This document shows, piece after piece, positions 19,328-28,278 of a stretch of DNA of 64,000 nt. The notes beneath the pieces were generated by a model. It was not told where the DNA came from. It ran no database searches and worked only from the letters and a program-made list of their open reading frames with translations. Both the position numbers and the translations under genes were made by a program. The stretch spans positions 372,001-436,000 of the forward strand of contig NZ_JAJITD010000005.1 in NCBI RefSeq assembly GCF_020880815.1, in the 5' to 3' direction. The stretch comes from Paraburkholderia sejongensis (lineage in GTDB: Bacteria > Pseudomonadota > Gammaproteobacteria > Burkholderiales > Burkholderiaceae). Position 1 is the stretch's first letter. Every line of letters begins with the position of its first letter.

Positions 19328-19359
19328 GGTGGCGGGAGTCGAAGTTGGCGTCGCGGGAC

Positions 19360-20091
19360 TCAGTGCGGCAGCAGCCGGCTCAGCGCGGCGCTCGCGAGTG
19401 CGGCGATCTGCGTGAGGAAATCGGTGGCCATGCCGTCGTGAAAGCGGCGCGCGTCGGCCGAGCCCATCACCAGCAGGCCGAAGGTCGGCGCGTTTTCGCC
19501 GCCTTCCGGATCGCGCAGCGCGAGCAGCGCGATCGATTCGGTGGCGTGCGCGTTTTCCGCTGCAGCCGTACCGGTCTCGTCCGCTGTTTGTGCGGCGCTT
19601 GCCGTGCTGGCCGCCGGCACGAGCCACTGCGCGGCTTCGAAGCCGGTGTTCGCGCCGCAATAAGGGGTAGTCAGACTGCCCGCGAAAATCCGTACTTCCT
19701 CGCTGACATGGCGCGCGAAGTCGGCTTGCGCGTACGGCTCCGCGACGTCCCACACGCGCAGGGCCGCTTGCGGCACGTCGAAGATATCGCGCAGACCGCT
19801 CGCGATCGTGCGTGGCAGCGCGTACGGATCGCGCTCGGCCATCACGCGAATCGTCCAGCGATTGAATTTCGACGCGATGCTATCGTTCTCGTGGCCGTAA
19901 CGCAGCAACTCGGCGAGACGGCGCTCCAGAACTTTGTTCTTGTCGCGCAGCATCTCCATTTGCCGCTCCTGCAGCGATACCGCGGCTTTGCCGTGCGGGT
20001 TCGCGAGCCGGATCGTGGCGAGCGTTTCCGCGTGTTCGACGAAGAATTCGGGATTGGCGAGCAGGTAGTCGGCGACTTCGCGATCGTTCAT
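19360..20091 (-). CDS. DUF484 family protein (GAF-like)
   Basis: 243-residue soluble protein of the DUF484 family, usually found between dapF and xerC as here. The beginning MNDREVADYLLANPEFFVEH and the SLQERQMEMLRDKN coiled-coil segment are characteristic. The C-terminal half resembles a GAF fold and ends in a short region (FGLLVMGSADARRFHDGMATDFL) typical of the family. An Ala/Thr-rich insertion lies around residues 165-190. Function is unknown; conserved linkage to xerC suggests a role near cell division or recombination, but this is inference. Confidence 0.88.
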   Translation of the reverse strand: MNDREVADYLLANPEFFVEHAETLATIRLANPHGKAAVSLQERQMEMLRDKNKVLERRLAELLRYGHENDSIASKFNRWTIRVMAERDPYALPRTIASGLRDIFDVPQAALRVWDVAEPYAQADFARHVSEEVRIFAGSLTTPYCGANTGFEAAQWLVPAASTASAAQTADETGTAAAENAHATESIALLALRDPEGGENAPTFGLLVMGSADARRFHDGMATDFLTQIAALASAALSRLLPH

Positions 20092-20147
20092 GGTGTCGGT
20101 GAGAGGACTGCGGCGCGGCCGCGCGGGCGGCACGCCGGTCGATGAAA

Positions 20148-21080
20148 TTAAACAGCGGATGCGGTAGCGGGCGAATTCGAGGCGGTGGACGGCTGGTTGC
20201 CCGCATCTTGGGCCAGTTCGTCGGCCAGTTCGATCTCGCCTTCGAACACGGTCGTCGCGGGGCCGGCCATCAGCAGCGGCTCGTTTTCGCGCGTGTGGTC
20301 CCACGTAATCGTCAGGTCGCCGCCGTGCGTGTGTACCAACACCGGCGAGTCCAGCAAGCCGCGCCGGATGCCGGTCGCGACCGCCGCGCACGCGCCGGTG
20401 CCGCAGGCGAGCGTTTCGCCGGCGCCGCGCTCGTACACGCGCAGGCGTACTTCTGCGCGGTTGACGATCTGCATGAAGCCCGCGTTGACCCGCTGCGGAA
20501 AGCGCGTGTGCCGCTCGATCGCCGGACCTTCGACGAGCACCGGGAATGCCTCGGCGTCATCGACGATCTGCACCGCGTGCGGATTGCCCATCGACACCAC
20601 CGAGATCCAGCGGGTCGTGCCGTTCACGTCGAGCGGCCACAACGTGTCCGCGGCTTCGCGGCGGCCTTGCAGGCCTTTGGTCGCAAACGGCACGCGCTCG
20701 GGATCGAACACCGGCGCGCCCATATCGACGATCACTTCGCCGTTTTCCTGCATGGTCAGCGTGATGGTGCCTTTCTGGACCTGCACGCGCACGCTGCGCT
20801 GATCGGTGAGGCCGCGTTCGCGCACGAACTTGACGAAGCAGCGCGCGCCGTTGCCGCAATGCTCGACCTCGCCGCCGTCGCAATTGAAGATGCGGTATCT
20901 GAAATCGACGCCGTCGACGGTCGGTTTTTCGACCAGCAACAGCTGGTCGGCGCCGACGCCGAAATGGCGATTGGCGAGCGCGCGCACCTGCGCGGTGGTC
21001 AGATTGAGCGGCTGGGTGTAGCCGTCGAGCACGACGAAGTCGTTGCCGGCGCCGTGCATTTTGGTGAATTTGAGCTTCAC
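20148..21080 (-). CDS. dapF: Diaminopimelate epimerase
   Basis: 310-residue cofactor-independent racemase that converts LL- to meso-diaminopimelate for lysine and peptidoglycan. The two catalytic cysteines are in [14 protein letters not shown] (Cys75) and [11 protein letters not shown]. It starts with a GTG at 21080 ([15 protein letters not shown]); no better ATG is available except the internal MHGAG, which would cut conserved residues. A C-terminal tail of about 20 extra residues, rich in Ser, Thr and Ala, exceeds related proteins. It heads the dapF-DUF484-xerC-rlmI group. Confidence 0.95.
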   Translation of the reverse strand: MKLKFTKMHGAGNDFVVLDGYTQPLNLTTAQVRALANRHFGVGADQLLLVEKPTVDGVDFRYRIFNCDGGEVEHCGNGARCFVKFVRERGLTDQRSVRVQVQKGTITLTMQENGEVIVDMGAPVFDPERVPFATKGLQGRREAADTLWPLDVNGTTRWISVVSMGNPHAVQIVDDAEAFPVLVEGPAIERHTRFPQRVNAGFMQIVNRAEVRLRVYERGAGETLACGTGACAAVATGIRRGLLDSPVLVHTHGGDLTITWDHTRENEPLLMAGPATTVFEGEIELADELAQDAGNQPSTASNSPATASAV

Positions 21081-21333
21081 GTTGTCCGTGTATCCGTTGC
21101 TGCGTAGGGCTTCGCGCGCGGGCAAAGCCGGAAAGCGGGGCTGGCCGGCCGTCGGGCGGCGCGCCGCTGCGGGCCGCGCGCGGCCAATGGCAAATGATAC
21201 ACGTTGATGCGCGGGAATCGGGGCGGCGGGGCGGCCAGAGGCGCCTTGTATCGAGACGCACACGTGCGATCACGCGATCGACCTGCGTTATGTCGAAACT
21301 CGGACCTTTCCGATTGCGATCGGTCGGCCCGGC

Positions 21334-21561
21334 GTGGTCGTATGGTCGCTTTCTAACGACGCGTTTCGGGTAGCGAGGGCGGCACCGCGCCGACGGACCG
21401 AATCGAACGTGTCACGCACGCTGACGGGGCACTGGCAGATGGCGATTGATTTCGAGGTTGGAACGCAGCGCCGCTGCACGCTTTACACGCGGCACGAGTA
21501 TCGGGGCGATACGTTGAGCCACGAAGCGCGTGCCGGTCGCGAGCTCATTGCCTCACCCTGA
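21334..21561 (+). CDS. Hypothetical small ORF, uncertain
   Basis: 75-codon frame starting with GTG and ending 8 bases before the next gene. I recognise no family. The frame is open upstream well beyond the GTG, without a clear start or ribosome site, and codon use is less GC-biased at third positions than in neighbours. It could be a decayed remnant of a longer gene or not a gene at all. The short distance to the following ORF is the main argument in favour. Confidence 0.3.
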   Translation: MVVWSLSNDAFRVARAAPRRRTESNVSRTLTGHWQMAIDFEVGTQRRCTLYTRHEYRGDTLSHEARAGRELIASP

Positions 21562-21569
21562 GGTTACAT

Positions 21570-21929
21570 ATGGAAAAGAACTTGCCCTCGTTCCATGACT
21601 GGTTTCTCACGTCCGTTTCGGTGAACGTAAGCGCGCAGACCGCGACCGTGTCGCTATGCAGCGACGATGGGCGCAACGTGGCGCGTCTGTCGTTTCAAGG
21701 CGCTCCACGCTTGCTGTTCGAAGGTTTTGCCGCGCAAAACATCGTGTCGGAGTTGCGCATCATCGAGGTGGATTCGGACGGCTACGCGGCGGCGCTCGCG
21801 TTGTTGGAAGCCGCCCATCCGTGGGGCGATGCCTGGCCGAAGAGGCGGATCGCACACTTCGGCGCGTCGCTCGGCGCGGACAGCTACATCGAATTCGACC
21901 GCGCGACGCTGACGGAGAAAGCAGGCTGA
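21570..21929 (+). CDS. Hypothetical protein, immunity-protein-like size and composition
   Basis: 119-residue acidic soluble protein starting MEKNLPSFHDWFLTSVSVN. An FHDWFL opening followed by alternating beta-strand-like stretches (TATVSLCSDD, VARLSFQGAPRLLFEGF) and QNIVSELRI is reminiscent of small bacterial immunity-like proteins I have seen, but I cannot name a family. TGAGG about 8 bases before the ATG serves as ribosome site. It lies alone between dapF and lpxL on the opposite strand to both, consistent with an accessory insertion. No toxin gene is recognised next to it. Confidence 0.65.
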   Translation: MEKNLPSFHDWFLTSVSVNVSAQTATVSLCSDDGRNVARLSFQGAPRLLFEGFAAQNIVSELRIIEVDSDGYAAALALLEAAHPWGDAWPKRRIAHFGASLGADSYIEFDRATLTEKAG

Positions 21930-21954
21930 TTCACGGAAGCGCGCATCCCGAAAC

Positions 21955-22839
21955 TCAATACACCCCCGGCACCCCCGGCGGCCTCGTCTTGAAGCGCTTG
22001 TGCACCCAGTAATACTGCTCGGGCATCAGCGGAATCTGCTCTTCGAGAAACTCATTCATCCGACGCGCGTCGGCATCGTCGTCGCCGGTCGGATAGTTGT
22101 CCCACGGCTTGAAGACCTTCAGACGGTAGCCCTTGTAGTTCGGCAGCACTTCGCCGATGAACGGCACCACCTGCGCATGCCCGACCTTCGCCAGCCGGCC
22201 GACCGCGGTCAGCGTGCAGGTCGGCACGCCGAAGAACGGCACGAAGGTCGAGTTGCGCGCGCCGTAGTCCATGTCCGCGCCGAGCATCACCGGCTTGCGC
22301 TCGCGCAGCCAGCGCAGCACGATGCGCGCGCTGTCCGCGCGGCTCGCCATGTCCGCGCCGAAACGCGCGCGCGCCGCTTTGGCGACCTCCTCGAGCTCCG
22401 GATTCGACATCGGCTGATACAGCGAGCCGCACCGGCGCTTGAGCGAATAGTTCAGGAAGATCGAGCCGGCCTCGATGCCGACGAAGTGGAAGCCGAGAAA
22501 CAGCGTCGGCGGCAGGTTCGGATCGGTCAGATCGATCGCGCTGTCGAGCTGGATCAGCTTCTCGAGCTTCTTTGCCGAGCCGAACCATTGCACGCTGCGT
22601 TCGAGATAGCTGCGGATCGCGTGCCGGAAGTGCTTCTGCGCGACTTCCTCGCGGCGCTCGTCGCTCCAGTCGGGAAAGCACAACTTCAGATTGGTGTGGA
22701 CGATCCGTTTGCGGCGGCTCGGGATCTGATAGAGCAGCCAGCCGAGCCCGTCGCCCAGGCGGGCGACGAATCCATAAGGCAACAGCGCAAACAGTTTGAG
22801 CAGCCCGACCGCGAGCTTCGGACCGAAGCGGCTCAGCAT
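21955..22839 (-). CDS. Lipid A biosynthesis acyltransferase (LpxL/HtrB family)
   Basis: 294-residue inner-membrane acyltransferase that adds a secondary acyl chain to lipid A. One N-terminal hydrophobic segment (VGLLKLFALLPYGFVARL) anchors it. The catalytic HxxxxE motif is HFVGIE (in LGFHFVGIEAG), and YQPMSNPELE and WVHKRFKTRP are family blocks. Whether it transfers laurate or myristate cannot be read from the sequence. It is divergent from metK, with the shared 283-base region carrying the metK promoter and leader. Confidence 0.92.
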   Translation of the reverse strand: MLSRFGPKLAVGLLKLFALLPYGFVARLGDGLGWLLYQIPSRRKRIVHTNLKLCFPDWSDERREEVAQKHFRHAIRSYLERSVQWFGSAKKLEKLIQLDSAIDLTDPNLPPTLFLGFHFVGIEAGSIFLNYSLKRRCGSLYQPMSNPELEEVAKAARARFGADMASRADSARIVLRWLRERKPVMLGADMDYGARNSTFVPFFGVPTCTLTAVGRLAKVGHAQVVPFIGEVLPNYKGYRLKVFKPWDNYPTGDDDADARRMNEFLEEQIPLMPEQYYWVHKRFKTRPPGVPGVY

Positions 22840-22924
22840 GCCGCCCCCGCCGATGACGCGCGGCTGATGGCGGCTGGTGACAGGAAAACGAAAAAATTGA
22901 CGGGATACCGCACGCGTGGACGCT

Positions 22925-22953
22925 CTGTGACATTCATGGGAAGTCGCTATAAT
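22925..22953 (+). promoter_or_regulatory. Sigma-70 promoter of metK
   Basis: A perfect -10 TATAAT at 22948-22953 with a weak -35 CTGTGA at 22925-22930 and 17-base spacing. Transcription would start near 22960, giving a leader of about 163 bases. Confidence 0.65.
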
Positions 22954-22956
22954 ACG

Positions 22957-23110
22957 GGCTTCGCCGAGTTAATAGACAACTTGCGGGGCGAAGCCGGCAG
23001 GCGCGGTGCATGAGTTTCATGCGTTGGGCCGCCGGTAATGTAATCCGCTAAAGCGTCGCCGCTTCAGACTCCCGAAGCTGGCTACGTGAAACCCAACCGT
23101 AACCACTAAA
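22957..23110 (+). promoter_or_regulatory. Structured 5' leader of metK with 13-codon ORF
   Basis: Several nested stems are visible. GGCTTCGCC (22957-22965) pairs perfectly with GGCGAAGCC (22987-22995), with an inner GAGTT/AACTT stem. A second hairpin is centred on GCATGA-GTT-TCATGC (23008-23022), flanked by GCCGGC and GCCGGT. A third, GCTTC/GAAGC, lies near 23066-23085. A 13-codon ORF (23010-23051) runs through the second hairpin. I do not recognise a known SAM or SAH riboswitch consensus. The AAAGGAG ribosome site (23108-23114) lies just beyond the folded part. Confidence 0.5.
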
Positions 23111-23122
23111 GGAGTCCGCAAC

Positions 23123-24313
23123 GTGGCAAACGACTATCTCTTCACTTCCGAATCCGTCTCCGAAGGCCATCCCGACAAAGTCGCGGACCAGATCTCCGAC
23201 GCGATCCTCGACGCCATCCTCGCGCAAGACAAGTACTCGCGTGTCGCAGCCGAAACGCTGTGCAACACCGGTCTCGTCGTGCTCGCCGGTGAAATCACCA
23301 CGACCGCGAACGTCGACTACATCCAGATCGCGCGCAACACGATCAAGCGCATCGGCTACGACAACACCGACTACGGCATCGACTACCGCGGCTGCGCGGT
23401 GCTCGTCGCGTACGACAAGCAATCGCCGGACATCGCCCAGGGCGTGGACCGTGCGCACGACAACAACCTCGATCAGGGTGCCGGCGACCAGGGCCTGATG
23501 TTCGGTTACGCGTGCGAGGAAACGCCGGAACTGATGCCGCTGCCGATCCACCTGTCGCACCGGCTGGTCGAGCGTCAGGCGAATCTGCGCCGCGACGGCC
23601 GTCTGCCGTGGCTGCGTCCCGATGCGAAGTCGCAGGTCACCGTGCGCTACGTCGACGGCAAGCCGCATGCGATCGACACCGTCGTGCTGTCTACCCAGCA
23701 CTCGCCGGACATCTCGCTCGACACGCTGCGCGAAGCGGTGATCGAAGAGGTCATCAAGCCGACGCTGCCGGCCGAACTGATCAAGGGCGACATCAAGTTC
23801 CTCGTCAATCCGACCGGTCGCTTCGTGATCGGCGGCCCGCAGGGCGATTGCGGTCTGACCGGCCGCAAGATCATCGTCGATACGTACGGCGGCGCGGCTC
23901 CGCACGGCGGCGGCGCGTTCTCGGGCAAGGATCCGTCGAAGGTCGACCGTTCGGCTGCTTATGCGGGCCGTTACGTCGCGAAGAACATCGTGGCCGCCGG
24001 TCTCGCGTCGCGCTGCCTGATCCAGGTGTCGTACGCAATCGGCGTCGCCGAGCCGACCTCGGTGATGGTCAACACGTTCGGCACCGGCCGCGTGTCGGAT
24101 GCGACGATCACGAAGCTCGTGCGCGAGCATTTCGATCTGCGTCCGAAGGGCATCATCCAGATGCTCGACCTGCTGCGCCCGATCTACGAGAAGAGCGCCG
24201 CTTATGGCCACTTCGGCCGCGAAGAGCCGGAATTCACGTGGGAAGCCACCGACAAGGCGCTCGCGCTGGCCGAAGCAGCCGGCACGGAGCCGGTCGCGGC
24301 GCTCGCGGACTAA
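23123..24313 (+). CDS. metK: S-adenosylmethionine synthetase
   Basis: 396-residue enzyme making SAM from methionine and ATP in the cytoplasm. The N-terminal [20 protein letters not shown] (His and Asp at the active site), [15 protein letters not shown], and [16 protein letters not shown] are diagnostic blocks. It starts with GTG at 23123 behind an AAAGGAG site. It has its own promoter and structured leader and ends in a strong intrinsic terminator, so it is monocistronic. Function in methionine metabolism links it to metX/metW elsewhere in the window, though they are not co-transcribed. Confidence 0.97.
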   Translation: MANDYLFTSESVSEGHPDKVADQISDAILDAILAQDKYSRVAAETLCNTGLVVLAGEITTTANVDYIQIARNTIKRIGYDNTDYGIDYRGCAVLVAYDKQSPDIAQGVDRAHDNNLDQGAGDQGLMFGYACEETPELMPLPIHLSHRLVERQANLRRDGRLPWLRPDAKSQVTVRYVDGKPHAIDTVVLSTQHSPDISLDTLREAVIEEVIKPTLPAELIKGDIKFLVNPTGRFVIGGPQGDCGLTGRKIIVDTYGGAAPHGGGAFSGKDPSKVDRSAAYAGRYVAKNIVAAGLASRCLIQVSYAIGVAEPTSVMVNTFGTGRVSDATITKLVREHFDLRPKGIIQMLDLLRPIYEKSAAYGHFGREEPEFTWEATDKALALAEAAGTEPVAALAD

Positions 24314-24350
24314 GCGCGAGCCGATCGCCCGCTATTAGTAAGCAGCAGCA

Positions 24351-24390
24351 AAAAGCCCCGCCAGGTGTGAGCCTGGCGGGGCTTTTGTTT
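24351..24390 (+). terminator. Intrinsic terminator of metK
   Basis: 15-bp perfect stem from AAAAGCCCCGCCAGG (24351-24365) with a TGTGAG loop, running into TTTTGTTTT. Confidence 0.92.
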
Positions 24391-24458
24391 TGGTGTTCGG
24401 GGGGCGGGCCGAAGTGGGCGAGCGCGAAGCGTGGCTCAGCCCGGCAACGCTTGCGCTG

Positions 24459-24821
24459 TCACCGGCTTGCGAACGCGAACGCAAACCATCCGCTGCTGCT
24501 GGTCGACAGCCGGCGCGGCCGGCGGCTCGTGTTGACCCGCACGGCAGGCGTGCGTTTGGCGACCGCGATTCGCAGCGGCGTCGGTTTGCGCAGCAGCGTG
24601 CGCAGCGACAGACGGCGCGTGCCGCCTTGCTGGCGCAGCGCCGAGAAGAACGTATTGAACCAGGTGCGGATGCCGTCGACGGCCCTCGCGTCGCGCCACT
24701 GTTCGCCGAGCGCGCGGGTGCGGGCGGCGTGGTGGCGCAGCGCTCGCACGACGTGGCGGCGCGCGGGACGCGCCGCTTTCAGCGCGGCGCGGGTGAGACG
24801 GGTGCTCAGAAGTGTGTGCAT
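24459..24821 (-). CDS. Hypothetical basic protein
   Basis: 120-residue frame beginning MHTLLSTRLTRAALKAARPA, extremely rich in Arg and Ala, with one aromatic stretch (IRTWFNTFFSALRQQ) and a C-terminal Ser/Phe/Ala-rich tail. No family recognised. The strand, the ATG and the lack of an opposing gene make it plausible, but the ribosome site is weak and GC-rich DNA easily gives Arg-rich false frames. The same frame extends upstream to 25043 without a good start. Confidence 0.4.
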   Translation of the reverse strand: MHTLLSTRLTRAALKAARPARRHVVRALRHHAARTRALGEQWRDARAVDGIRTWFNTFFSALRQQGGTRRLSLRTLLRKPTPLRIAVAKRTPAVRVNTSRRPRRLSTSSSGWFAFAFASR

Positions 24822-25305
24822 GGCTTCACAGTTGGGCGAGGGAGCGGACGTCGACACATGCATCGGCGGTGCGTAAAAAACGAGCACCAAGTGTGCCAAT
24901 GATGGGGTGGCGACGAACGGCCCGCAAGCCGAAAATTCGGGGGAGAGCGCCGCGGCGCACAAGCTGGCGTGACCCGGGGCGCCACGGGCAGCGACGGAAA
25001 AATGCGGAGAAGCCGGCGGCATGGGCCCGGGTGGCCCGCGCACAGCAGCGAAGTGCGTAAGCGACGATCGACATAGCCGCAGGCTACACGTGAATCGTGA
25101 CCTCAGAAAGTCCGTTTTTACCCTGCGATCACGGATCTTCGTGGTCCGCGCCGGGCGAAGCGGGTCCGCGTGACGGCATCGCGGTGCGGGTGATTTCCGT
25201 GCGTGTCTGCACCGTGCCTGCGAAAGCGCGCACCCCGATCGCGCACCCCGATCGCGCGCGTTTTACAATCCAAGCTCAAGTCAGTCGACAGTCACGGAAT
25301 CACCC
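24822..25305. other. 484-base region without a convincing gene
   Basis: Mixed composition. Frames here are either extensions of the basic ORF or run into the dioxygenase gene. A short direct repeat, GATCGCGCACCCC then GATCGCGCGCG, occurs near 25238-25262 just before the dioxygenase gene. Confidence 0.4.
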
Positions 25306-26067
25306 ATGTCACTCCATTCGAAGAAAGAACAGATCAACACGCTGCGGGAACAGGGCTTCGTCGTCGTGCCCGGACTCGTGTCGCCCGAGCGTTGCGAGGA
25401 GCTCAAGCGGATCGCGAAGCGGCAGTTGCAGGAAGCGGCGGCGCCGATCGAGTTCGAAGCGGATCTGCAGTACCCGGGCGCGCCGTCGTCGAAGGATGCG
25501 CCGGGCGGCCATACGGTGCGCCGTCTGCTCGACGCGTACGGGCGCGATCCGGCATTCGCGCAATGGGCGACCGCGCCGGAAATCCGCGGCTGGATGGAGC
25601 TGTATTTCGGCGAGGAGCCGCGTTTGTCGCGCGCGCATCACAACTGCATGATGACCAAGCACCCCGCGTACGGCAGCCTGACCGGCTGGCATCGAGACGC
25701 GCGCTACTGGTCGTTCGAACGCGACGATCTGGTGTCGGTGTGGCTCGCGATCGGCCCGGAGACCGTCGATAACGGCGCGCTGTGGTTCGTGCCGAAATCG
25801 CACGGCGCCGCGTTCACGTCGGACCGCTTCGACGACGCGAAATTTTTCCGCGCCGATCTCGCCGAGAACCAGGCGGTGATTCACACCGCGGTGTCGCCCG
25901 AGTTGAAGGCCGGCGACGTCGTGTTCTTCCACTGCAATACGCTGCACTCGGCCGGCAAAAATCTCAGCGATCAGGTGAAGTTCTCGCTGGTGTACACCTA
26001 TCACGGCGCGAGCAACGTACCGCTGCCCGGTACGCGCTCGGCCGCGAAACCCGAGATCGCGTTTTAA
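25306..26067 (+). CDS. Phytanoyl-CoA dioxygenase (PhyH) family protein
   Basis: 253-residue Fe(II)/2-oxoglutarate-dependent oxygenase. The facial triad is supplied by the HxD in TGWHRDARYWSF and by His in VVFFHCNTLHSAGKN; the following Lys/Ser region would hold 2-oxoglutarate. The N-terminal LREQGFVVVPGLVSPERCEEL is the typical PhyH opening. Substrates in this family vary widely (fatty acyl-CoA, ectoine, secondary metabolites) and no biosynthetic neighbours help here. It appears monocistronic. GGAA about 8 bases before the ATG serves as a weak ribosome site. Confidence 0.85.
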   Translation: MSLHSKKEQINTLREQGFVVVPGLVSPERCEELKRIAKRQLQEAAAPIEFEADLQYPGAPSSKDAPGGHTVRRLLDAYGRDPAFAQWATAPEIRGWMELYFGEEPRLSRAHHNCMMTKHPAYGSLTGWHRDARYWSFERDDLVSVWLAIGPETVDNGALWFVPKSHGAAFTSDRFDDAKFFRADLAENQAVIHTAVSPELKAGDVVFFHCNTLHSAGKNLSDQVKFSLVYTYHGASNVPLPGTRSAAKPEIAF

Positions 26068-26084
26068 CGGCCGCAAAAAAATGG

Positions 26085-26147
26085 CTGTAAAAAAAACGGC
26101 GCCGGTTGTGCAGGTTCGGTGATCCCAACCCGCGCAACCGGCGCCGT
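26085..26147 (-). terminator. Intrinsic terminator of the DUF3185 gene
   Basis: 13-bp stem, ACGGCGCCGGTTG (26096-26108) with its complement at 26135-26147. On the minus strand a run of eight Ts follows. It lies between convergent genes. Confidence 0.85.
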
Positions 26148-26164
26148 GCTTATCGACTTCTGTC

Positions 26165-26371
26165 TCAGCGCTTGCGCCCCGAGATCGCGACCCCGGTCAG
26201 GCCGGCCAGCGTCGCCACCACGCCCGCGACGATCAGCACGATCGCCTTGTTGGTCGGCGAACCGGTAAAGAAGCGCGACACGTCGCTGCTCACCGAATTG
26301 AACGCCTGGCCGCCGAAATACAGCAGCACGATGCCGCCGACAATCAGCGCGATCGAAATCGCTTTCGTCAT
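26165..26371 (-). CDS. DUF3185 small membrane protein
   Basis: 68 residues with two hydrophobic helices (ISIALIVGGIVLLYFGG and AIVLIVAGVVATLAGLTGVAI) around a conserved polar loop NSVSSDVSRFFTGSPTNK, which is the signature of DUF3185. The C-terminus is positively charged (SGRKR). Inner-membrane protein of unknown function. The ATG is preceded by GGGAGGAGCAG. It has its own terminator. Confidence 0.88.
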   Translation of the reverse strand: MTKAISIALIVGGIVLLYFGGQAFNSVSSDVSRFFTGSPTNKAIVLIVAGVVATLAGLTGVAISGRKR

Positions 26372-26625
26372 CTGCTCCTCCCTAAGCTCTTGATCCGGCC
26401 AGAGTGTAGGTGAGCGTCTCGCGCGCGTCCATCCCGCATATCGGGTCCCTGCAAGCGCGGCGTCGATTGGCTAACATAGCGGTCTGGCCGCACTCGCGGC
26501 ACAGTGCAGCACCACGCAGCACCATCACCACACATAACAATTCTGCTAGCCGCACGCCTCCCGCACCGCGCGAAATTCCAATGCCCGCACCCGCCGGGCG
26601 TTTTTCATCGACAAGGACACTAGCA

Positions 26626-27669
26626 ATGGCTTACGAAGCAGCTTCAGAACGCTATTCGGACATGCAATACCGCGTCTGCGGCAAATCGGGTCTCAAACTG
26701 CCGGCGCTGTCGCTCGGCCTGTGGCACAACTTCGGCGACACCACGCCGATCTCCACGCAGCGCGACATCCTGCGCACCGCGTTCGACCTGGGCATCACTC
26801 ACTTCGACCTCGCGAACAACTACGGCCCGCCGTACGGCAGCGCGGAAACCAATTTCGGCCGCCTGTTCAAGGACGATTTCAAACCGTACCGCGACGAGCT
26901 GCTGATTTCGTCGAAGGCCGGCTGGGATATGTGGCCCGGTCCGTACGGCCAGGGCGGCGGCTCGCGCAAGTACGTGCTCGCCAGTCTCGATCAGAGCCTG
27001 AAGCGCATGGGCCTCGATTACGTCGACATCTTCTATTCGCATCGCTTCGACGCGCATACGCCGCTCGAGGAAACCGCCGGCGCGCTCGCGAGCGCGGTGC
27101 AGCAGGGCAAGGCGCTGTATATCGGGATCTCGTCGTACTCGTCGGCGAAGACGCGTGAAATGACGAAGCTGCTGGCCGAGTACAAGGTGCCGCTGTTGAT
27201 CCATCAGCCGTCGTACAACATGCTCAATCGCTGGATCGAACGCGACCTGCTCGATACGCTCGCCGACGTCGGCGCGGGCGCGATCGCGTTCACGCCGCTC
27301 GCGCAAGGGCTGCTGACCGGCAAGTATCTGAACGGCGTGCCGGCCGATGCGCGCGTGAACAAGCCGGGCGGCGGCTCGCTGAAAGACGAGCATCTGAGCG
27401 CGCAGAACATCGAGCACGTGCACAAGCTCAACGACATCGCGCAGCGCCGCGGCCAGAGCCTCGCGCAGATGGCGCTCGCATGGGCATTGCGCGATCAGCG
27501 CGTGACCTCGGTGCTGATCGGCGCGAGCCGCGCGGAGCAGGTGCGCGAGAACGTCGGCGCGTTGCAGAACCTCGCGTTCTCGGCGGACGAACTGGCGGAG
27601 ATCGATCGCTTTGCGACCGAAGGCGGAATCAATCTGTGGGAAAAGCCGTCGACCGATCAGGACATCTGA
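26626..27669 (+). CDS. gpr: L-glyceraldehyde 3-phosphate reductase, aldo/keto reductase family
   Basis: 347-residue NADPH-dependent aldo/keto reductase closely resembling E. coli YghZ/Gpr. Shared blocks include RVCGKSGLKLPALSLGLWHN, FDLANNYGPPYGSAE (catalytic Asp and Tyr), SSKAGWDMWPGPYG (catalytic Lys), HQPSYNMLNRWIE and SVLIGASRAEQ. YghZ detoxifies L-glyceraldehyde 3-phosphate and reduces methylglyoxal. The ATG at 26626 has AAGGA upstream; an in-frame ATG at 26581 would add 15 residues with no family support. Followed by a strong terminator. Confidence 0.92.
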   Translation: MAYEAASERYSDMQYRVCGKSGLKLPALSLGLWHNFGDTTPISTQRDILRTAFDLGITHFDLANNYGPPYGSAETNFGRLFKDDFKPYRDELLISSKAGWDMWPGPYGQGGGSRKYVLASLDQSLKRMGLDYVDIFYSHRFDAHTPLEETAGALASAVQQGKALYIGISSYSSAKTREMTKLLAEYKVPLLIHQPSYNMLNRWIERDLLDTLADVGAGAIAFTPLAQGLLTGKYLNGVPADARVNKPGGGSLKDEHLSAQNIEHVHKLNDIAQRRGQSLAQMALAWALRDQRVTSVLIGASRAEQVRENVGALQNLAFSADELAEIDRFATEGGINLWEKPSTDQDI

Positions 27670-27720
27670 TCATGTGACGCCGGCTCCGCGTGGTTAGCGG
27701 ACACAGAAAGCGGACATGGA

Positions 27721-27750
27721 AAGCCGCACGCATGCGCGTGCGGCTTTTTT
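27721..27750 (+). terminator. Intrinsic terminator after gpr
   Basis: 11-bp perfect stem AAGCCGCACGC (27721-27731), loop ATGC, complement at 27736-27746, then a T-run. Confidence 0.92.
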
Positions 27751-27786
27751 ATTCGGGCTCTGCAGCGGCGACGCCGCTGCGCAACG

Positions 27787-27969
27787 CTACACCAGCGCCG
27801 GCAGACCCTCGACCAGCGCGACCGCGCACATCACGCCGATCAGCGCGCCCAGCACGCGCAGCGCGTTATGGCGCAACTCGGTCTTGCATGGCAGCGCGCC
27901 GACGAACAGCGCGCCCGCCAGCGCCATCGGAATAACAAGGATGAAATCGCCGATCGTGAAGTACGTCAT
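27787..27969 (-). CDS. Small membrane protein, unknown
   Basis: 60 residues starting MTYFTIGDFILVIPMALAGA, with two predicted transmembrane helices separated by a short loop PCKTELRHNAL and ending in LVEGLPALV. No family recognised. GGAGA seven bases before the ATG at 27969 supports that start over the longer in-frame extension to 28050. It is convergent with gpr and follows the MFS gene on the same strand after a 309-base gap. Confidence 0.7.
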   Translation of the reverse strand: MTYFTIGDFILVIPMALAGALFVGALPCKTELRHNALRVLGALIGVMCAVALVEGLPALV

Positions 27970-28278
27970 ATTCGTCTCCGTTGTCGAACCCGTGCTGCCG
28001 GGTTGCTGAGTTGTTCCGGGGAAGGCGGCGGCTGCGCAATCGGGCAGCACGCGCGTTCGATTCGAGTATAGGAGACCGGTGGTGACGCAGGAGCGCGCGC
28101 GAGCGGCTCGCGAGCTTTATTCGCAAGCCGGCGAAGCCGGCGCGGCAGGGCCTTCGCCGGTTGGCGCGGCGCAGCAAAACGCGAAAAAGATATGTAGCGG
28201 ACGCTTACGTTTGGCTTGCGTTTTGCCGCAAATCCATGCGGGCTGGGTCGCGCGGGTTATTCGCGGGTCATTCGGGGA
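27970..28278. other. 309-base gap with three short repeats
   Basis: No gene seen. Three imperfect direct copies of GGGTTATTCGC (28254-28264, 28265-28274, 28275-28286) run into the end of the MFS gene; each contains or nearly contains its stop. Confidence 0.5.
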
